A stretch of DNA of 8,112 bases, from contig JAGFXV010000048.1 of the NCBI GenBank assembly GCA_017861475.1, forward strand, positions 1 to 8,112, given 5' to 3'. Shown here piece by piece: positions 5,656-8,112 of the stretch. The notes under the pieces are model-generated. The model was not told the DNA's origin, did not search any database, and saw only the letters and a list, made by a program, of their open reading frames with translations. The stretch is from Bacillota bacterium. GTDB lineage: Bacteria; Bacillota; Syntrophomonadia; Syntrophomonadales; Syntrophomonadaceae. Numbering within the stretch: the stretch's first letter is position 1; each line of letters opens with the position of its first letter. A program made the position numbers and the translations under genes.

Positions 5656-8112
5656 TTACATGTTTCCCGCCATTTTTAAATGTAGGGAATTCATATATAT
5701 CTTTTCAATTTCTTCATCATTTATTTCGTGATTGCCCATCTTTAATCCTGCCAGACTGAATCCGTGTTTTTGGGCAATATTCCGGAAATAATGAACGGTT
5801 TCAAGAGACAGCTTATTGCCGATACTTATATCACGGCATTCACCCTCCAGAGCCAGGAGAACGGTTTCCGACAAGCAAGCAAGACTGATGCCGTCCCGAT
5901 AACCCAAATTGGCTCCGAAACATATTTCATCGGGATATTGTACCAGTCCGCCTTCCAATACTAAAACGTCTTCACGATCATATACAGAAGGATCAACATC
6001 TGACGGACGCGCTACGTCGCACACAACTGCACCTGATTGAAGGTCATCCGCAAAGATCAAATACTCCGGTGAATTACTGGTTGCTATCACCAAATCGCAT
6101 TCCAGGAGATCATCGTGAATACTTATACTAATCTTGACGGGACTTTCAATTTCCAGATATGCACATATTTCATTGATCAGTTGCAAAGAAAACTCCTCGT
6201 TTTCCAAACAGTTAAGGTAAGTCATTGCCTGATCATCACTGCGGTTTCGTAAAATATTTATGACTCTGGTAAGCCACAGGCTCACGCCTTTTAATTCTCC
6301 GCTTTGCATCCGGTTGCTGGCGTAAGTGAAAATTTCACGAGCCAGCGATTGCAACCGGTTATTGCTGCTGGTGGGATGATCCGGGTTGCCAAACAAAGTC
6401 AATTGACATAATTCTTCTGAAAGCATCAATGCACAAGCCCGGCCGATGGATCCGGTTGCGCCGACTACACCGCCGCGGGCGGCAATTGTTTCAATATGCA
6501 TCTTTTCTGCGCCAAGGAAAAGTGCCTCGACACCCATCAAAGTTGTAAAACTGTTGCCGCTGGTTATGGCAACATTCCTGCCGCTAACTGAACGTCCTCC
6601 TCTGGTTACAACGGAAGTCAGTGCCCCCAGCCCGATCATTTCAGCTCCCAGGTCCCTGCCCATATCAACAGCCCGGGCAATCATATTCACCGTTTCCTCA
6701 TGGGGAAGCTGCATCATCTCACGGCCTCCAAAAGGTACCCCGATCATCCAGCCTTCAGCGGTCGTGCCGCTTTTTGATCTGATGGCCGGCATGTGACAAA
6801 CAATGCCGGGATCTTTGGTAAGACTTTCCCATTGCAAAAAGCGGTATAACTCATCACGACTCATGGAAGCAAATGAAGGGTTGTTAAGCACAACATCTTC
6901 CGGCGCCGGGTAGTGGATAATAAAAGCGAATTTATGGTCGACCGTTTCTCCTGGTTCCAATACAGAATACTTGGTTTTACGGCTTTGCAGACGATAATCC
7001 TGAATATCCGTCACCGGACTACTGTCACCAAGTAAATAGCGGTATAGTTTGCTGTAATCACGCAAACACATAATATGGCAGCACACATCCAGCGCTGCGG
7101 CGACCCGGTCGATGTCTTCATACGTTATGGTCAGGGCTGGCTCCAGTCGCAGGGTCATGGAATTATTCAGGAAAGGAGCCAGACGAATTCCATATACATT
7201 CAGCAAAAATCCGCTCAGTAAAGCCGTAAAGCCTCCCTGATCAGCCAGGTAAGCCATATCAAAAGAGCCGCAATCATCCAGCGCATCAAATTCCAGACCA
7301 ACCATCAGTCCCTGACCTCTGACCTCTTTCACTGCCTGGGGATATTTATCCTGCAGTTTTTGCATCTGTTCCAGCAAATAGTCGCCCTTCTGTCGGACTT
7401 CATAAATCAGCGCCTGCTGATCCTGCAAAAGTTTATTTAAAACTGCAATGCCCACCGCACAAGTAACGCCGTTATTGGCAAAAGTTGAACTATGCAGCAT
7501 GGCAAAATCTTCGTTCCACACCTGCGGACTGCTCAGGCAAACCCCTATCGGAAGCAGTCCTCCTCCCAGTGCTTTGGCCAGCAACAGCACATCCGGTTCA
7601 ACATTGTCATGCTCACAGGCAAAAAGTTTACCGGTTCTTCCCAAACCGGTCTGGACCTCATCAACGATAAAAACTGCCCCATGCACCTTGCATAGTGACT
7701 GGGCTGCTTTCAGGTACCCGGGAGCGGCAACGACGATCCCGCCTTCGCCCTGTACCGGTTCAACAATGAATCCCGCTACATTTTCAGGATGATCCTGCAG
7801 CGCTTTCTCCAAAGCTTCTATATCATTGTAGGGAATCCTTAAAAAACCCGGGGCAGGCGCCCGAAACGGAGTCTGATACGAGTCCTTGCCGGTTGCTGAA
7901 AGTGAGCCCAAGGTTTTTCCATGAAAACTGTTACTGGTGGAAATAATAATCTCTCTGCCAGTAGCAGAACGAGCCAGTTTAATGGCGGCTTCAACCGCTT
8001 CAGTACCGCTCTGGCAAAAAGTTGCATAGCAAAGATCACCGGGAGAACATTCGGCCAGCATATTGGCCAGACGCAGAGCCTCACCGGGCAAAGAAGGCTG
8101 CACCAAACTGGG
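5656..8112 (-). CDS. Fusion enzyme: class III PLP aminotransferase (YgjG-like) + acyl-ACP reductase (AAR)-like domain; partial, N-terminus off the right edge
   Basis: The frame is open at the window edge; 818 residues are visible, and by comparison with YgjG about 100-120 N-terminal residues are missing. Residues below count from the TTG at 8106, which is internal and not the start. The aminotransferase half (to about 345) shows SGTEAVEAA (33-41), SFHGKTLGS (60-68), IVDEVQTGLGRTG (147-159) and LAKALGGG (176-183), with K178 as the predicted PLP Schiff-base lysine. It closely resembles putrescine aminotransferase (YgjG). A linker follows. The second half (about 390-790) resembles cyanobacterial long-chain acyl-ACP reductase. 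It shows GLGALTSVV (492-500), TSGNSFTT (515-522), the Rossmann motif VVGATGSIG (547-555), VLEGGLVQ (716-723) and ACLSETVLLALEG (743-755). C744 aligns with the acylated Cys294 of the Synechococcus elongatus enzyme. The inferred reaction is acyl thioester to aldehyde with NAD(P)H, then transamination to an amine. The real substrate is unknown. The DUF1285 gene follows directly. Confidence 0.9.
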   Translation of the reverse strand, partial: PSLVQPSLPGEALRLANMLAECSPGDLCYATFCQSGTEAVEAAIKLARSATGREIIISTSNSFHGKTLGSLSATGKDSYQTPFRAPAPGFLRIPYNDIEALEKALQDHPENVAGFIVEPVQGEGGIVVAAPGYLKAAQSLCKVHGAVFIVDEVQTGLGRTGKLFACEHDNVEPDVLLLAKALGGGLLPIGVCLSSPQVWNEDFAMLHSSTFANNGVTCAVGIAVLNKLLQDQQALIYEVRQKGDYLLEQMQKLQDKYPQAVKEVRGQGLMVGLEFDALDDCGSFDMAYLADQGGFTALLSGFLLNVYGIRLAPFLNNSMTLRLEPALTITYEDIDRVAAALDVCCHIMCLRDYSKLYRYLLGDSSPVTDIQDYRLQSRKTKYSVLEPGETVDHKFAFIIHYPAPEDVVLNNPSFASMSRDELYRFLQWESLTKDPGIVCHMPAIRSKSGTTAEGWMIGVPFGGREMMQLPHEETVNMIARAVDMGRDLGAEMIGLGALTSVVTRGGRSVSGRNVAITSGNSFTTLMGVEALFLGAEKMHIETIAARGGVVGATGSIGRACALMLSEELCQLTLFGNPDHPTSSNNRLQSLAREIFTYASNRMQSGELKGVSLWLTRVINILRNRSDDQAMTYLNCLENEEFSLQLINEICAYLEIESPVKISISIHDDLLECDLVIATSNSPEYLIFADDLQSGAVVCDVARPSDVDPSVYDREDVLVLEGGLVQYPDEICFGANLGYRDGISLACLSETVLLALEGECRDISIGNKLSLETVHYFRNIAQKHGFSLAGLKMGNHEINDEEIEKIYMNSLHLKMAGNM

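Noticed and set aside
8104..8106. TTG at 8106 as the start of the fusion enzyme
   Set aside because: The frame stays open to the window edge, and class III aminotransferases carry about 100 more residues before the SGTEA motif, so this codon is internal.

Overview
The window most likely comes from the chromosome of a Gram-positive, spore-former-type anaerobe (Firmicutes, Clostridia or a close relative). The clues are strong GGAGG-type ribosome binding sites, moderate GC with AT-rich intergenic DNA, a LytTR response regulator, a radical SAM protein of a type I associate with Clostridia, and ChlI-like and VWA genes far from any visible tetrapyrrole genes. This placement is inference; no rRNA or other marker gene is present. 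I saw no tRNA, rRNA, CRISPR array, insertion sequence or prophage gene.

Layout from left to right. (1) 1-2799, minus strand: a two-gene operon. A ChlI/BchI-like AAA+ ATPase (1585-2799) is followed after 17 nt by a VWA (MIDAS) protein (1-1567), whose C-terminus lies beyond the left edge. Together they look like an ATPase/VWA metal-chelatase-like or chaperone machine of unknown target. (2) 2800-3273: an AT-rich gap without a convincing gene. It holds a strong ribosome-binding-like sequence that leads only into a 10-codon TTG-started mini-ORF. (3) 3274-4062, minus strand: a LytTR-type response regulator with no histidine kinase in view. (4) 4063-4286: a divergent intergenic region with a candidate sigma-A promoter for the regulator and AT-rich near-repeats in front of the next gene. 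(5) 4287-5162, plus strand: a radical SAM protein with a CX4CX2C cluster motif. (6) 5165-5194: a bidirectional intrinsic terminator. (7) 5211-8112, minus strand: a two-gene operon. A large fusion enzyme, cut by the right edge, is followed by a DUF1285 protein whose ribosome binding site abuts the upstream stop codon.

The fusion enzyme is the most interesting item. Its N-terminal half is a class III PLP aminotransferase resembling putrescine aminotransferase (YgjG/PatA). Its C-terminal half resembles cyanobacterial long-chain acyl-ACP reductase (AAR), including the Rossmann glycine motif and a cysteine that aligns with the AAR acylation cysteine. The simplest reading is one polypeptide that reduces an acyl thioester to an aldehyde and transaminates the aldehyde to a primary amine, or runs part of this in reverse. 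The DUF1285 protein is a candidate accessory factor. The substrate and product cannot be told from the window.
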